This document shows, piece by piece, positions 41,956-50,883 of a DNA stretch of 64,000 nucleotides. The stretch's first letter is position 1. Each line of letters begins with the position of its first letter. Source of the stretch: an uncultured Collinsella sp. (GTDB lineage Bacteria > Actinomycetota > Coriobacteriia > Coriobacteriales > Coriobacteriaceae); assembly GCA_900549745.1 (NCBI GenBank), contig URPJ01000004.1, positions 77,635-141,634 of the forward strand, read 5' to 3'. The notes beneath the pieces were generated by a model. That model did not search any database and had not been told where the DNA came from. It worked only from the letters and a program-made list of their open reading frames with translations. The translations under genes were made by a program, and so were the position numbers.

Positions 41956-43056
41956 ATGGCTGCAATCTTCAATAGCCCCAGCAAGTACATCCAGGGCCCG
42001 GACGAGCTCGCCAAGCTCGGCTCCTATGTCGAGCCGCTCGGTGCTAAGGCCCTCGTCATCGTGACGCCTTCGGGCAAGAAGCGCGTCGGTGCCAAGATCG
42101 AGGGTGGTTTTGCCGAGGCCAAGGCCGAGCTGCTGTTTGAGGACTTTAACGGCGAGTGCTCCAAGGGCGAGGTCGATCGCCTGGTTGCGCTCGCGCGCGA
42201 CAACGGTTGCGACATCATCGTCGGTGTCGGTGGCGGCAAGATCCTCGACACCGCCAAGGCCGTTGCCTACTACCTGGAGTCCCCGGTTATCATTTGCCCC
42301 ACCATCGCCTCGACCGATGCACCGTGCTCGGCACTTTCGGTGCTCTACACCGATGACGGCCAGTTCGATAAATATCTCTTCCTTAAGGCAAACCCCAACA
42401 TTGTCCTGATGGATACGACGGTTATCGCGGCGAGCCCGGTGCGCCTGACGGTTTCCGGTATGGGCGATGCGCTCGCAACCTACTTTGAGGCCCAGGCGAC
42501 GCATGATGCCGACGGTGGCACTTGCGCCGGCGGCAAGGGCGGAATGGCCGGCCTGGCGCTCGCCAAGCTCTGCTATGAGACGCTTATGGCCGATGGCGTC
42601 AAGGCCAAGGTCGCGCTGGAGAAGGGTGCGCTCACGCCTGCCGTCGAGCATATCATCGAGGCCAATACGCTGCTTTCGGGCATTGGCTTTGAGAGCTCGG
42701 GCCTTGCCGCTGCTCATGCCATCCACAATGGCCTGACGATGCTGCCCGAGTGCCACGGCATGTATCACGGCGAGAAGGTCGCCTTTGGCACCATCGTCCA
42801 GCTGGTACTCGAGGATGCTCCGACTGAGAAACTCGAGGAAGTCTTGGGCTTCTGCATTGAGTTGGGCCTGCCGGTCACGATGAAGGAACTTGGCGTTGCC
42901 GAGCTTACGCGCGAGCAGGCCATGATTGTTGCCGAGGCCGCCTGCGCGCCCGATGACACCATGTGCAACATGCCGTTTGAGGTGACGCCCGAGATGGTCG
43001 CCAACGCCATCCTGGGTGCCGACGCACTGGGTCACTACTACCTTATGGATGAGTAA
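41956..43056 (+). CDS. gldA: Glycerol dehydrogenase
   Basis: 366 residues. The start SPSKYIQGPDELAKLG is characteristic. The NAD site is GVGGGKILDTAKAVA, the TIASTDAPCSALSVLY segment is the GldA signature, and the metal ligands are in MGDALATYFEA, HAIHNGL and CHGMYHGEKVAFG. It oxidises glycerol to dihydroxyacetone with NAD+, or the reverse. The start lies 16 bp after the previous terminator. A truncated relative follows at 43183. Confidence 0.94.
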   Translation: MAAIFNSPSKYIQGPDELAKLGSYVEPLGAKALVIVTPSGKKRVGAKIEGGFAEAKAELLFEDFNGECSKGEVDRLVALARDNGCDIIVGVGGGKILDTAKAVAYYLESPVIICPTIASTDAPCSALSVLYTDDGQFDKYLFLKANPNIVLMDTTVIAASPVRLTVSGMGDALATYFEAQATHDADGGTCAGGKGGMAGLALAKLCYETLMADGVKAKVALEKGALTPAVEHIIEANTLLSGIGFESSGLAAAHAIHNGLTMLPECHGMYHGEKVAFGTIVQLVLEDAPTEKLEEVLGFCIELGLPVTMKELGVAELTREQAMIVAEAACAPDDTMCNMPFEVTPEMVANAILGADALGHYYLMDE

Positions 43057-43068
43057 ACTAAGGTAAGG

Positions 43069-43105
43069 AAGGGGCAAAGCCGACAGACGGCTTTGCCCCT
43101 TTTTT
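43069..43105 (+). terminator. gldA terminator
   Basis: A 14-bp perfect stem AAGGGGCAAAGCCG/CGGCTTTGCCCCTT is followed by TTTT. Confidence 0.93.
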
Positions 43106-43182
43106 GCTATGGTGCAAAGTGGCCTGTCTCCAATGCACAAGTTGGTGCAGAGGGCAGGTTACTTTGCGCCAATCGTTGTTTG

Positions 43183-43539
43183 ATGAAGGGCGGATTCTCG
43201 TATGGCGCTCCCATGGTTTATGGCGGTCCGGGCCGGTATGTTCAGGGGCCGGGAGAGCTCTCGCGTCAAGGCAGATTTCTGTCATGGCTGGGGTGCTCCG
43301 CCTATGTCCTGTTTGACCAAGGCACCGAGGATCGACTGTGCAAACAGATCGTCGATGGATTTCTGGGCGAAGATCTAAGCGAGCCGTTCTTTAAGATTTA
43401 TGACGGTCCGTGCAGCGAGATTTCCGATGTCGACCTGCAAGGTGTTGCAAATGCGGTCTTTAGTAACGAGCGTAACATGGCCAACGAGCAGGCCAAGGTG
43501 ACCAAACAGAAGCTCGTGCAGCTCATGTGCGAGGCATAG
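43183..43539 (+). pseudogene. N-terminal fragment of a glycerol-dehydrogenase-like protein
   Basis: 118 residues from the ATG at 43183. The segment YGGPGRYVQGPGELSRQGRFLSW aligns with the GldA start (SPSKYIQGPDELAKLG), and AYVLFDQGTEDRL matches the next strand. The similarity stops about residue 95, before the NAD-binding GGG motif, and the tail (NEQAKVTKQKLVQLMCEA) is unrelated. There is no good ribosome site. It looks like the remnant of a second dehydrogenase gene after a deletion, though a small new protein cannot be excluded. Confidence 0.6.
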
Positions 43540-43690
43540 CTTGGCGCTTGATCGACCTTGTGCAATCGGGGCGGCGATAAGCCATGGGCTATTTGCCGCA
43601 AAGATGCGCCGCGTGTAATTTACCCGAGGCGTGGGCCGATGGCGTATCATTATCTCTTGCTTGTTTGCACTGCTCAGGGAGGGGCCGCGC

Positions 43691-44944
43691 ATGGCGCAGG
43701 AACACGATCTGTTTGATGACATTATCGAGATCAGCAAGGGTTTCGACTTTCTAAAAAACCCGCTTGGCGGTGTGACCGATGCGCTCGATCCGTCGGCGCC
43801 GCAGTGGAATCCTGCCGACTACAAGGAGCGTCCGCGTGGCAACACCATTCCGTGCCTGACCTGCAAAAACGAAAAGAGCAGCTGCACCGCGTGCATGGAC
43901 GTTTGCCCGGTCGACGCTATCGAGGTCGAGGAAGACGCTATCGAGATCCTCGACTCCTGTCGCAAGTGCGGCCTGTGCGCCGCTGCCTGTCCGACCGAGG
44001 CGATCATTTCGCCGCGCCTGGCGCCCAAAAACCTGTATGACGATATCGTCTCTGCTGCTACGAGCCACGAGACCGCCTACGTCACCTGCACGCGCGCCCT
44101 CAAGCGCATGCCGCGCGAAAACGAGGTCGTCGTTGCCTGCGTGGGCGATATTACGGCCGAGACCTGGTTCTCGGTACTGGCGGACTATCCCAACGTGAGT
44201 GTGTACCTGCCGTTGGGTGTGTGCGATAAATGCCGCAACACCGGTGGTGAGGACATTCTGGGCGAGGCCATTGCTACCGCCGAGGAGTGGGCGGGCACGG
44301 GCATGGGTCTGGAGGTCGATCCCAAGAGCCTCAAGTGCCATAAGCGCCGCGAGTACGAGCGCAAGGAGTACATGGAAAAGATCGCCCGCACCACTGGCCT
44401 TACCGTGACCAAGCTCAACCCGGCAACGGCGGCGCTGGCCTCGGTGACGCAGAAACTCAAAGCCCACCGCCACCAGATTACCCAGTTGGAGCGCACGCTC
44501 AACACCATGTGCGGCACCACGACGACCAAGCGTCGCCGTACGCTTACGCACGGTCGCCAGCTGGTGCTCTCGACGTTGCAAAACCACCCCGAGCTTGCCC
44601 AGAACATGCAGGTGAGTACGCCGGAGTGCGATTTTGACAAGTGCACGTCGTGCGGCGAGTGCGTCAACGTGTGCCCCACGTTTGCCTGCGATTTGGTGGG
44701 AAGCGGTCGCTTTGCGTTGGAGTCCACGTATTGTTTGGGCTGCGGTGCCTGTGCCAAGGTGTGTCCCGAGCACGCGCTCAAGCTTGTTGAGCACGATGCG
44801 TCCAACTTGGTCGTCGTCGACCCCGAGGCCGAGGAAAAGGCCGCCCAGAAGGCGAAGGCTCACGAAGAAGCTGAGAAGGTCAAGGCCGAGGCAAAGGCCA
44901 AGCTGGACAAGATGCTCGACCAGGTGGAGAAGCTCGCGGACTAG
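43691..44944 (+). CDS. 4Fe-4S protein with four cluster motifs
   Basis: 417 residues from the ATG at 43691 (GAGGGG upstream). Cysteine clusters: CLTCKNEKSSCTACMDVCP and CRKCGLCAAACP near residues 53-105, then CTSCGECVNVCP and CLGCGACAKVCP near 318-360. Between them is a domain with extra cysteines (VCDKCRNTGGED). The C-terminus is a charged Lys/Ala/Glu helix. It is probably a ferredoxin-like electron carrier or a subunit of an unassigned oxidoreductase in anaerobic metabolism. No partner subunit is encoded beside it. Confidence 0.85.
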   Translation: MAQEHDLFDDIIEISKGFDFLKNPLGGVTDALDPSAPQWNPADYKERPRGNTIPCLTCKNEKSSCTACMDVCPVDAIEVEEDAIEILDSCRKCGLCAAACPTEAIISPRLAPKNLYDDIVSAATSHETAYVTCTRALKRMPRENEVVVACVGDITAETWFSVLADYPNVSVYLPLGVCDKCRNTGGEDILGEAIATAEEWAGTGMGLEVDPKSLKCHKRREYERKEYMEKIARTTGLTVTKLNPATAALASVTQKLKAHRHQITQLERTLNTMCGTTTTKRRRTLTHGRQLVLSTLQNHPELAQNMQVSTPECDFDKCTSCGECVNVCPTFACDLVGSGRFALESTYCLGCGACAKVCPEHALKLVEHDASNLVVVDPEAEEKAAQKAKAHEEAEKVKAEAKAKLDKMLDQVEKLAD

Positions 44945-45058
44945 TCAGCGAGCTCTATCTCTGCTTCATTTGCGCCGCCGCGGTGTCCGGATTCGCCCGG
45001 ATGCTGCGGCGGCGCTATACTTATACGGTTTGAAGTACCTGTACCAAAAGGAGCTGTC

Positions 45059-46135
45059 GTGTCCCTTTCCATCGGTATCGTGGGCCTGCCCAACGTGGGC
45101 AAGTCGACGCTGTTCACCGCGCTTACCAAAAAGACCGGCCTTGCCGCCAACTACCCGTTTGCCACGATCGACCCCAACGTGGGTATCGTCGACGTGCCCG
45201 ATAGCCGCTTGCAAAAGCTTGCCGACATCGTTAACCCGGGTCGCATTGTGCCGGCGACGGTCGAGTTCGTCGACATCGCAGGTCTGGTGAAGGGCGCTAA
45301 CGAGGGCGAGGGCCTGGGCAACCAGTTCCTGGCCAACATTCGCGAGACCGACGCCATCTGCGAGGTCGTGCGCTACTTTAAGGACCCCAACGTCATGCGT
45401 GAGGTGGGCCGCACGGGCGAGTTCGTCGATCCCGCCGGCGATGCCGACACCATCATGACCGAGCTCATCCTGGCCGACATGGGCACGCTCGAGAAGCAGC
45501 TGCCTAAGCTCGAGAAGGAGGCCAAGCGCGACAAGGAGCTCATGCCCAAGTTCGAGGTTGCCAAGCGCCTGCTTGCCTGGCTCAACGAGGGCAAGCGCGC
45601 CGCATCCATGGAGATGACCGACGAGGAGCGTGCCGCCGCCAAGGGGCTGTTCCTGCTCACCATGAAGCCCATCCTGTATGTGGCCAACGTGGACGAGGAT
45701 ATGCTCAACGACGATCTGGCGCCCATCGATGGTGTCAAGCCGCTGCCCATCTGCGCCAAGATCGAGGCAGAGCTTTCCGAGCTCGATCCCGAGGACGCCG
45801 CCGACTACCTGGAGAGCCTGGGCCTGGAGCAGCCCGGCCTGGACGTGCTCGCTCAGGCTGCCTACAAGCTGCTCGGCCTGCAGTCGTTCTTTACGGCCGG
45901 CGAGATGGAGGTCAAGGCCTGGACGGTTCGTCAGGGCGCGACCGCCCCGCAGGCCGCCGGCGTCATCCACACCGATTTTGAGCGCGGCTTTATTAAGGCC
46001 GAGGTCATTGGCTACGACGACTACATCGAGCTCGGCGGCGAGCAGGGCGCCAAGGCCGCCGGCAAGTTGCGTATTGAGGGCAAGGACTATGTCATGGCCG
46101 ATGGCGACGTCGTGCACTTCCGCTTTAACGTGTAA
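45059..46135 (+). CDS. ychF: YchF, Obg-family P-loop ATPase
   Basis: 358 residues. The GTG at 45059 follows AAAAGGAG; TATACT (45016-45021) may be its -10. It has the P-loop GIVGLPNVGKSTLF, switch and G3 region FVDIAGLVKGA, and the family-specific NxxE motif (VANVDED) in place of NKxD, which explains ATP preference. A TGS domain closes the protein (VIHTDFERGFIKAEVI ... MADGDVVHFRFNV). It binds ribosomes and is linked to stress and redox response. The small membrane gene follows after 11 bp. Confidence 0.97.
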   Translation: MSLSIGIVGLPNVGKSTLFTALTKKTGLAANYPFATIDPNVGIVDVPDSRLQKLADIVNPGRIVPATVEFVDIAGLVKGANEGEGLGNQFLANIRETDAICEVVRYFKDPNVMREVGRTGEFVDPAGDADTIMTELILADMGTLEKQLPKLEKEAKRDKELMPKFEVAKRLLAWLNEGKRAASMEMTDEERAAAKGLFLLTMKPILYVANVDEDMLNDDLAPIDGVKPLPICAKIEAELSELDPEDAADYLESLGLEQPGLDVLAQAAYKLLGLQSFFTAGEMEVKAWTVRQGATAPQAAGVIHTDFERGFIKAEVIGYDDYIELGGEQGAKAAGKLRIEGKDYVMADGDVVHFRFNV

Positions 46136-46146
46136 GGACGACGCAT

Positions 46147-46530
46147 ATGTTCAAATATGGCAAAAAAGCTGGCTACATGGGTATTGCGCTGCTCGTACTT
46201 GCGGTGATTCCGCTGGTGGTCGCAGCGTGTGTTATCCCCAACATTGGACCCGAGGTGGCAACGAAGTTTAACGCCGCCGGCGAGGTGACGCGCTGGGGTA
46301 AGAGCTACGAGCTGCTGGCACTGCCGGTACTCAATCTGCTGCTGAGCGTGGCGACGTACTTTACGGCGGGACGCCAAGCCAAGAACAATGACGACTCCGC
46401 CGCCATGGCGCGCATCGTGTGCGAGCGCTACCTGCGCAACGGTTGCATCACGGGTGTGTTCCTCAACGTGATCAACGTTTACTTTATGTACTCGGCGATT
46501 ACCGGAACGGGCTTTGGCTTTGGTTTCTAG
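46147..46530 (+). CDS. DUF1648-type small membrane protein
   Basis: 127 residues. Three hydrophobic helices are visible (about 9-30, 56-75 and 97-118). The segment VATKFNAAGEVTRWGKSYE between helices 1 and 2 is the DUF1648 motif also found in SdpI-like immunity proteins. The function is not established. It is 11 bp downstream of ychF and probably on the same transcript. Confidence 0.75.
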   Translation: MFKYGKKAGYMGIALLVLAVIPLVVAACVIPNIGPEVATKFNAAGEVTRWGKSYELLALPVLNLLLSVATYFTAGRQAKNNDDSAAMARIVCERYLRNGCITGVFLNVINVYFMYSAITGTGFGFGF

Positions 46531-46539
46531 CTTGTCCTT

Positions 46540-46929
46540 TTAGGCAACGAGTCTGCACACATATTCGATAGCTGCTGCGAGGCCGCCGCTCGATCGTGGT
46601 TTAAAGACCATGTCGGCGGCGGCCTCGTTTTCGTATCCGGCGCCGCGAAGGGCGAGTGCGATACCGGCTTCCAGGAGAAGGGGCAGACCGCGTTGGCTGG
46701 TTGCGATCACGGCAGCCTGATTGAGCGAGCAGCTGTGCGCCTGGCATTGGATAGCAAGTTCACCTTGCGCCGGGCAAGGGACCAGAACGGCGGCGACGCG
46801 ACTTGATAGCAATGCAAATGCTGTGCGCTCATCGGGCGAAAGGCATTCTGATTCAACGACGACGAGCTTGGGCGGCGCGCTGTTTGTGCGAGGCGTGGCT
46901 CGGTACATGCGGACCGAAGAACCCGACAT
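46540..46929 (-). CDS. Small protein of unknown function, divergent from an HTH regulator
   Basis: 129 residues from the ATG at 46929, with AGGAG 6 nt upstream on the minus strand. No family is recognised. The sequence alternates short strands and Ala-rich helices (VVVESECLSP, AVLVPCPAQGELAIQ, GLPLLLEAGIALALRGAGYENEAAADM), suggesting a small alpha/beta domain. It shares the 24-bp palindrome with the divergent HTH gene and is probably its target. Confidence 0.6.
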   Translation of the reverse strand: MSGSSVRMYRATPRTNSAPPKLVVVESECLSPDERTAFALLSSRVAAVLVPCPAQGELAIQCQAHSCSLNQAAVIATSQRGLPLLLEAGIALALRGAGYENEAAADMVFKPRSSGGLAAAIEYVCRLVA

Positions 46930-46952
46930 AGAAAACTCCTGTGTATTCGGCA

Positions 46953-46976
46953 AAACGTAAACTATAGTTTACGTTT
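46953..46976. promoter_or_regulatory. 24-bp perfect palindromic operator
   Basis: AAACGTAAACTA and TAGTTTACGTTT form a perfect palindrome centred at 46964/46965, between the divergent genes. It contains TATAGT, a possible -10 for the HTH gene. The HTH protein is the obvious candidate to bind it. Confidence 0.75.
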
Positions 46977-47005
46977 ATGTTCGGCTCCATTTCAAACTCG
47001 GCTGC

Positions 47006-47224
47006 ATGGACGAACGTGCGAAACAGATTCTTGGTAGGCGGGTCGAAGAGACACGCAGAGACCTTGGTATCTCCAAGGTTGATTTTTGTGTGGCGACAGG
47101 AATCAGCCGACCCTACCTCGACCGAATCGAAGATGGGACGGCAAATTTCACGCTCAAGGTTCTATTTAAGATCGCGCCCGCACTCGGCATGACGGTATCT
47201 GAGCTTCTCGAGGGTATCGAATAG
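47006..47224 (+). CDS. XRE-family HTH transcriptional regulator
   Basis: 72 residues, essentially one HTH_3 domain: RRVEETRRDLGISKVDFCVATGISRPYLDRIEDGTANFTLKVL, with the recognition helix around SRPYLDRIE. It has no further domain. There is no good ribosome site before the ATG at 47006, so the transcript may have a short leader from the palindrome 30 bp upstream. It probably controls itself and the divergent gene. Confidence 0.85.
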   Translation: MDERAKQILGRRVEETRRDLGISKVDFCVATGISRPYLDRIEDGTANFTLKVLFKIAPALGMTVSELLEGIE

Positions 47225-47258
47225 GGCGTTCCCCCGCTGTATTTGACGCTCTTTGGGC

Positions 47259-47504
47259 GGGTCCCCCCTGGTTGCGATGTGCAAAATCGCGAGTATTCAG
47301 CACCAGTTCGGCCGTAGATGGTAGCTCGAGCGGCTGGCTTTGCCTTTTTGACAGTAGATAATCCACACGTTAAATAAAAATGAGGAATAAATATTTACTA
47401 GACGGACCCTTCGTCCTAAAAGTTCGTCTAACAATCGGCCGATTCTATGCCTCCGGAGGAGAAATTGCAGAATACTCCGATTTTTGCACGGCCTGAGGGG
47501 GACC
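47259..47504. repeat. About 245-bp element with imperfect terminal inverted repeats
   Basis: The left end (47259-47302) and the reverse complement of the right end (47466-47504) share GGTCCCCC, then TGCAAAA(A)TCG and GAGTATTC(A/T)GCA with small gaps. The interior is AT-rich (TAAATAAAAATGAGGAATAAATATT) and includes TAGACGGAC/GTTCGTCTA near 47399 and 47424. There is no transposase. It is probably a degraded non-autonomous element between the HTH gene and ansA. Confidence 0.6.
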
Positions 47505-47546
47505 ACCTGTCGTTTAAGGCTGCGATAAGTGGAGCTGCCTTAGGGA

Positions 47547-48560
47547 TTACGCCATCGGGATGCGGTCGTGGTTGACTTGGCTGTAGAACAGGCGCTGAAT
47601 CTCGGCGGCATCGCGTGACTGGCCGAGTGCCCACATGGTCTTGGCCACGAGCGTCTCGGTGGTCATGTCGTCGCCGCGCAGAATACCCGGATGATCGGCG
47701 TAAGCGCGGCCGACCTCATAAACGCCCAGATCGAGGCCCTCTTCGGGGACCTGCGTGGTCATAACGACGGTGCGGCCCGAATCGACCCAGCGAAAAATTG
47801 CCTCTTGGAACGACTCGCCCGACTCACCAAACTCGGGGATACCGCCAATGCCAAAGGTCTCCAGGATTACAGCATCGTAGTTATCGGCAAGGGCGTCCAA
47901 TATGCCCGGGTTTACGCCGGGCGTGAGCTTAAGGACAAACACACGCGGATCGATGCTGTCGTAGAAACGCACCGGGTTTTCACCCTGATGCGTGCCATGA
48001 AGCCCGTTGCGTACGATGCGGTCGTTGCGGATATAAGCGATGGGCGGATAGTTGACGCTAATGAACGCGTTAAAGCTCATGGTGCGCTGTTTGCGGGCGC
48101 GCGTGCCGGCAATGGCTACGCCGCCAAACACGATTGAGACGTCGTGCGAGTGTTCGTCGAGCGCATAGAGCAGGCTCTGGTACAGGTTGAGCTTGGCGTC
48201 GGTAAAGGGATTGCCCATGGGCTTTTGCGAGCCGGTGAGCACAATGGGTTTGGGGCTATCCTGAATCAGGTAGGAAAGCGCTGCCGCGGTGTAGCTCATG
48301 GTGTCGGTGCCGTGCAGAATCACGAAGCCGTCGTGGTCGGCATAACCCTCGACGATGACGTCGCGGATACGCATCCAGTCACTGGGGCGCATATTGGTAC
48401 TGTCGATGTTCATCGGCTGCACCACGTCGAGCTCGCAGAGGCCCGAGATCTCGGGGACGCTCTGGGCGAGCTCCTCACCGGTCAGGGCGGGGGAGAGGCC
48501 GTTGCCATCCTCGGTCGATGCGATGGTGCCGCCCGTGGCGATGAGAAGGATGCGCTTCAT
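47547..48560 (-). CDS. ansA: Type I L-asparaginase
   Basis: 337 residues. The two catalytic threonine motifs are LIATGGTIAST near the N-terminus and FVILHGTDTMSYTA near residue 85. There is no signal peptide, which fits the cytoplasmic type I enzyme. It converts asparagine to aspartate and ammonia. It is transcribed alone, convergent to the HTH gene, and ends near the inverted-repeat element. Confidence 0.94.
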   Translation of the reverse strand: MKRILLIATGGTIASTEDGNGLSPALTGEELAQSVPEISGLCELDVVQPMNIDSTNMRPSDWMRIRDVIVEGYADHDGFVILHGTDTMSYTAAALSYLIQDSPKPIVLTGSQKPMGNPFTDAKLNLYQSLLYALDEHSHDVSIVFGGVAIAGTRARKQRTMSFNAFISVNYPPIAYIRNDRIVRNGLHGTHQGENPVRFYDSIDPRVFVLKLTPGVNPGILDALADNYDAVILETFGIGGIPEFGESGESFQEAIFRWVDSGRTVVMTTQVPEEGLDLGVYEVGRAYADHPGILRGDDMTTETLVAKTMWALGQSRDAAEIQRLFYSQVNHDRIPMA

Positions 48561-48828
48561 GCTGGTATTCCTTATCGTATTTGCCGCCGCAGGGGCGGAG
48601 CCGTTCGGCAGTATTGTGGCACAGGGCGTCCAATGTTCAAACGTATTACATCATCTGTAACGTCTGGTAACGCTTCAATTACCGTCAAATAGGGCCCAGG
48701 TCGTGCGTTTGCCGTGCGCTGATGGCTGCGAGGGACGAGAAACCCCATATAACGTGTACACTATGTAAGCTGTTTTCGTTTATTCGCGCGGGTGGGCACC
48801 GGCTCCCCGCCAACAAGAGGGGGAAACC

Positions 48829-50427
48829 ATGGATCAAAAGGCTTCCGCAAAGGTCCTCGTACTCGACTTTGGTGCGCAGTACGGTCAGCTCATTGCCCGT
48901 CGCGTCCGCGACCTCAACGTGTATTCCGAGATTGTCCCCTGCGACATCTCGGCCGACGAGATTCGCGAAATGAACGCCTCTGCGCTCATCCTTTCCGGCG
49001 GCCCGGCCTCTGTGTATGCCGAGGACGCTCCGTCCATCGATCCTGCCATCTTTGACCTGGGCCTTCCCGTCCTGGGCTTTTGCTACGGCCATCAGATTAC
49101 GGCCGTGACGCTCGGCGGCAAGGTCGGCCACTCCGAGGTGGGCGAGTACGGCCGCGCCACCATCACGCGCACGGCCGGCGCCAAGCTCTTTAACTCCACG
49201 CCCATGGAGCAGACCGTGTGGATGAGCCATCGCGACGCCGTTTCCGAGGTGCCCGAGGGCTTTACTGTTACCGCCAGCACCGACGTGTGCCCGGTCGCTG
49301 CCATGGAGTGCGTCGAGCGCAAGATCTTCACCACGCAGTTCCACCCCGAGGTCAAGCACTCCGAGTACGGTCAGCAGCTGCTGAGCAACTTCCTGTTTGA
49401 GATCTGCGGCCTGGAGCCCAACTGGAGCATGGACAACCTGGTCGAGACCATGACGGCCGAGTTCCGCGAGAAGGTCGGCGACGACCGCGTGATTCTGGCC
49501 CTGTCCGGCGGCGTCGACTCCTCCGTCGTGGCTGCGCTGGGCGCCCGCGCCGTGGGCAAGCAGATGACCTGCGTGTTCATCAACCACGGTCTGCTGCGCA
49601 AGGGCGAGCCCGAGCAGGTTGAGGAAGTCTTCACCAAGCAGTTCGACGTCGACTTTATTCACGTTCACGCCGAGGACCGTTATGCCGAGCTTCTGGCCGG
49701 CGTGACCGAGCCCGAAGAGAAACGCCGCATCATCGGTACGCAGTTCTGGAAAGAGTTCTTCGCCGTGGCCCAGCAGCTCGAGACCGATGGCAAGCCGGTC
49801 AAGTACCTGGCTCAGGGCACCATCTACCCCGACATCATCGAGTCCGGCGCTCGCAAGACGGGCGGCAAGACGGCCACCATCAAGAGCCATCACAACCTGA
49901 TCCCGTTCCCCGAGGGCGTGCACTTCGACCTTATTGAGCCGCTCGATCACTTCTTTAAGGACGAGGTCCGTGCACTTGGTCTGGCGCTGGGCCTGCCGGG
50001 TCACATCGTGTTCCGTCAGCCTTTCCCGGGTCCGGGTCTGGCCATCCGCATCATCGGCGCGGTCGACAAGGAGAAGCTCGAGATCCTCAAGAACGCCGAC
50101 GCTATCGTGCGCGAGGAGCTCGACGCCTACAACCAGCGCCTGTATGAGCAGACCGGCGAGCGTAACTCCGAGCACAGCTGCTGGCAGTATTTTGCGGTTC
50201 TGCCCGACATCAAGTCCGTCGGCGTTATGGGTGACGAGCGCACCTACCAGCGCCCGATCATCCTGCGTGCCGTCGAGTCCAGCGATGCCATGACCGCCGA
50301 CTGGGCCAAACTGCCCTACGACGTCCTGGCCCGCATCTCCGGCCGCATCGTTGCCGAGGTCCCCGGCGCCAACCGCGTGTGCTACGACATCACGTCTAAG
50401 CCGCCCGCGACGATCGAGTGGGAGTAG
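48829..50427 (+). CDS. guaA: GMP synthase (glutamine-hydrolysing)
   Basis: 532 residues. The N-terminal class I amidotransferase domain has the nucleophile Cys in LGFCYGHQIT and the His-Glu pair in TQFHPEVKHSEYG. The PP-loop ATP pyrophosphatase follows (LALSGGVDSSVVAALG) and then the dimerisation domain (FRQPFPGPGLAIRI, KPPATIEWE). It makes GMP from XMP, ATP and glutamine. AGAGGGGG precedes the ATG at 48829. The 268-bp leader has no purine-riboswitch core that I can find. Confidence 0.97.
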   Translation: MDQKASAKVLVLDFGAQYGQLIARRVRDLNVYSEIVPCDISADEIREMNASALILSGGPASVYAEDAPSIDPAIFDLGLPVLGFCYGHQITAVTLGGKVGHSEVGEYGRATITRTAGAKLFNSTPMEQTVWMSHRDAVSEVPEGFTVTASTDVCPVAAMECVERKIFTTQFHPEVKHSEYGQQLLSNFLFEICGLEPNWSMDNLVETMTAEFREKVGDDRVILALSGGVDSSVVAALGARAVGKQMTCVFINHGLLRKGEPEQVEEVFTKQFDVDFIHVHAEDRYAELLAGVTEPEEKRRIIGTQFWKEFFAVAQQLETDGKPVKYLAQGTIYPDIIESGARKTGGKTATIKSHHNLIPFPEGVHFDLIEPLDHFFKDEVRALGLALGLPGHIVFRQPFPGPGLAIRIIGAVDKEKLEILKNADAIVREELDAYNQRLYEQTGERNSEHSCWQYFAVLPDIKSVGVMGDERTYQRPIILRAVESSDAMTADWAKLPYDVLARISGRIVAEVPGANRVCYDITSKPPATIEWE

Positions 50428-50460
50428 AACAGACGTTCGATTCTATGCTATAGTGTTTGC

Positions 50461-50496
50461 CAATGGGCGCGGCATCTTCCGAATCCGCGCCCATTG
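50461..50496 (+). terminator. guaA terminator-like hairpin
   Basis: A 12-bp perfect stem CAATGGGCGCGG/CCGCGCCCATTG lies 33 bp after the stop. No T-tract follows; the GyrI-like remnant may have replaced the original downstream sequence. Confidence 0.6.
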
Positions 50497-50682
50497 CTAT
50501 ACGGGCCTTACGATGACGAGCTGACGATCATAGGCGCCATGCGTGCATTTGCGTCGGAACGGGGATATGCGCCCGACTTCTCCGAATCCCGCCTCTGTCA
50601 CGAGATTTACCTCTCCGACCCGCGCAAGTACGCGCCGGAGAAGCTCAAGACCGTGATTCGCCATCCCATCAAGCCGATTTAG
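50494..50682 (+). pseudogene. C-terminal remnant of a GyrI-like domain protein
   Basis: The frame reads LYGPYDDELTIIGAMRAFA and ends CHEIYLSDPRKYAPEKLKTVIRHPIKPI, a good match to the end of GyrI-like small-molecule-binding proteins (HEIYLSDPR, PEKLKT, RxPI). A full protein has about 200 residues; only 62 remain and they begin inside the guaA hairpin with no ribosome site. It marks the left edge of the accessory region. Confidence 0.7.
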
Positions 50683-50842
50683 CGAAACGAGCGCCGCCGT
50701 GCGGTCCGGCTTTTGGGGTTTATCAATTGGTAGTCCGCGTCGATCGAGCAAGCTGCCCTGCCTCCCGGCAGGTGCGTAATCCCCTTGGTCGATCCGTCTC
50801 GAGGTGCGCTCTTTGCTCATCTTGTGGCGTGGAGTTACGATA

Positions 50843-50877
50843 CTCCTAAAAGTGTAACCAGATTCGAGTTTTAGGAG
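50843..50877 (+). promoter_or_regulatory. Inverted repeat that includes the ribosome site of the ATPase gene
   Basis: CTCCTAAAA (50843-50851) pairs with TTTTAGGAG (50869-50877), which contains the Shine-Dalgarno of the gene at 50884. In RNA the hairpin would hide the ribosome site; in DNA it could be an operator. Confidence 0.55.
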
Positions 50878-50883
50878 CAGCTT

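Noticed and set aside
48561..48828. Purine riboswitch before guaA
   Set aside because: The leader has no recognisable purine aptamer core or terminator/antiterminator pair.
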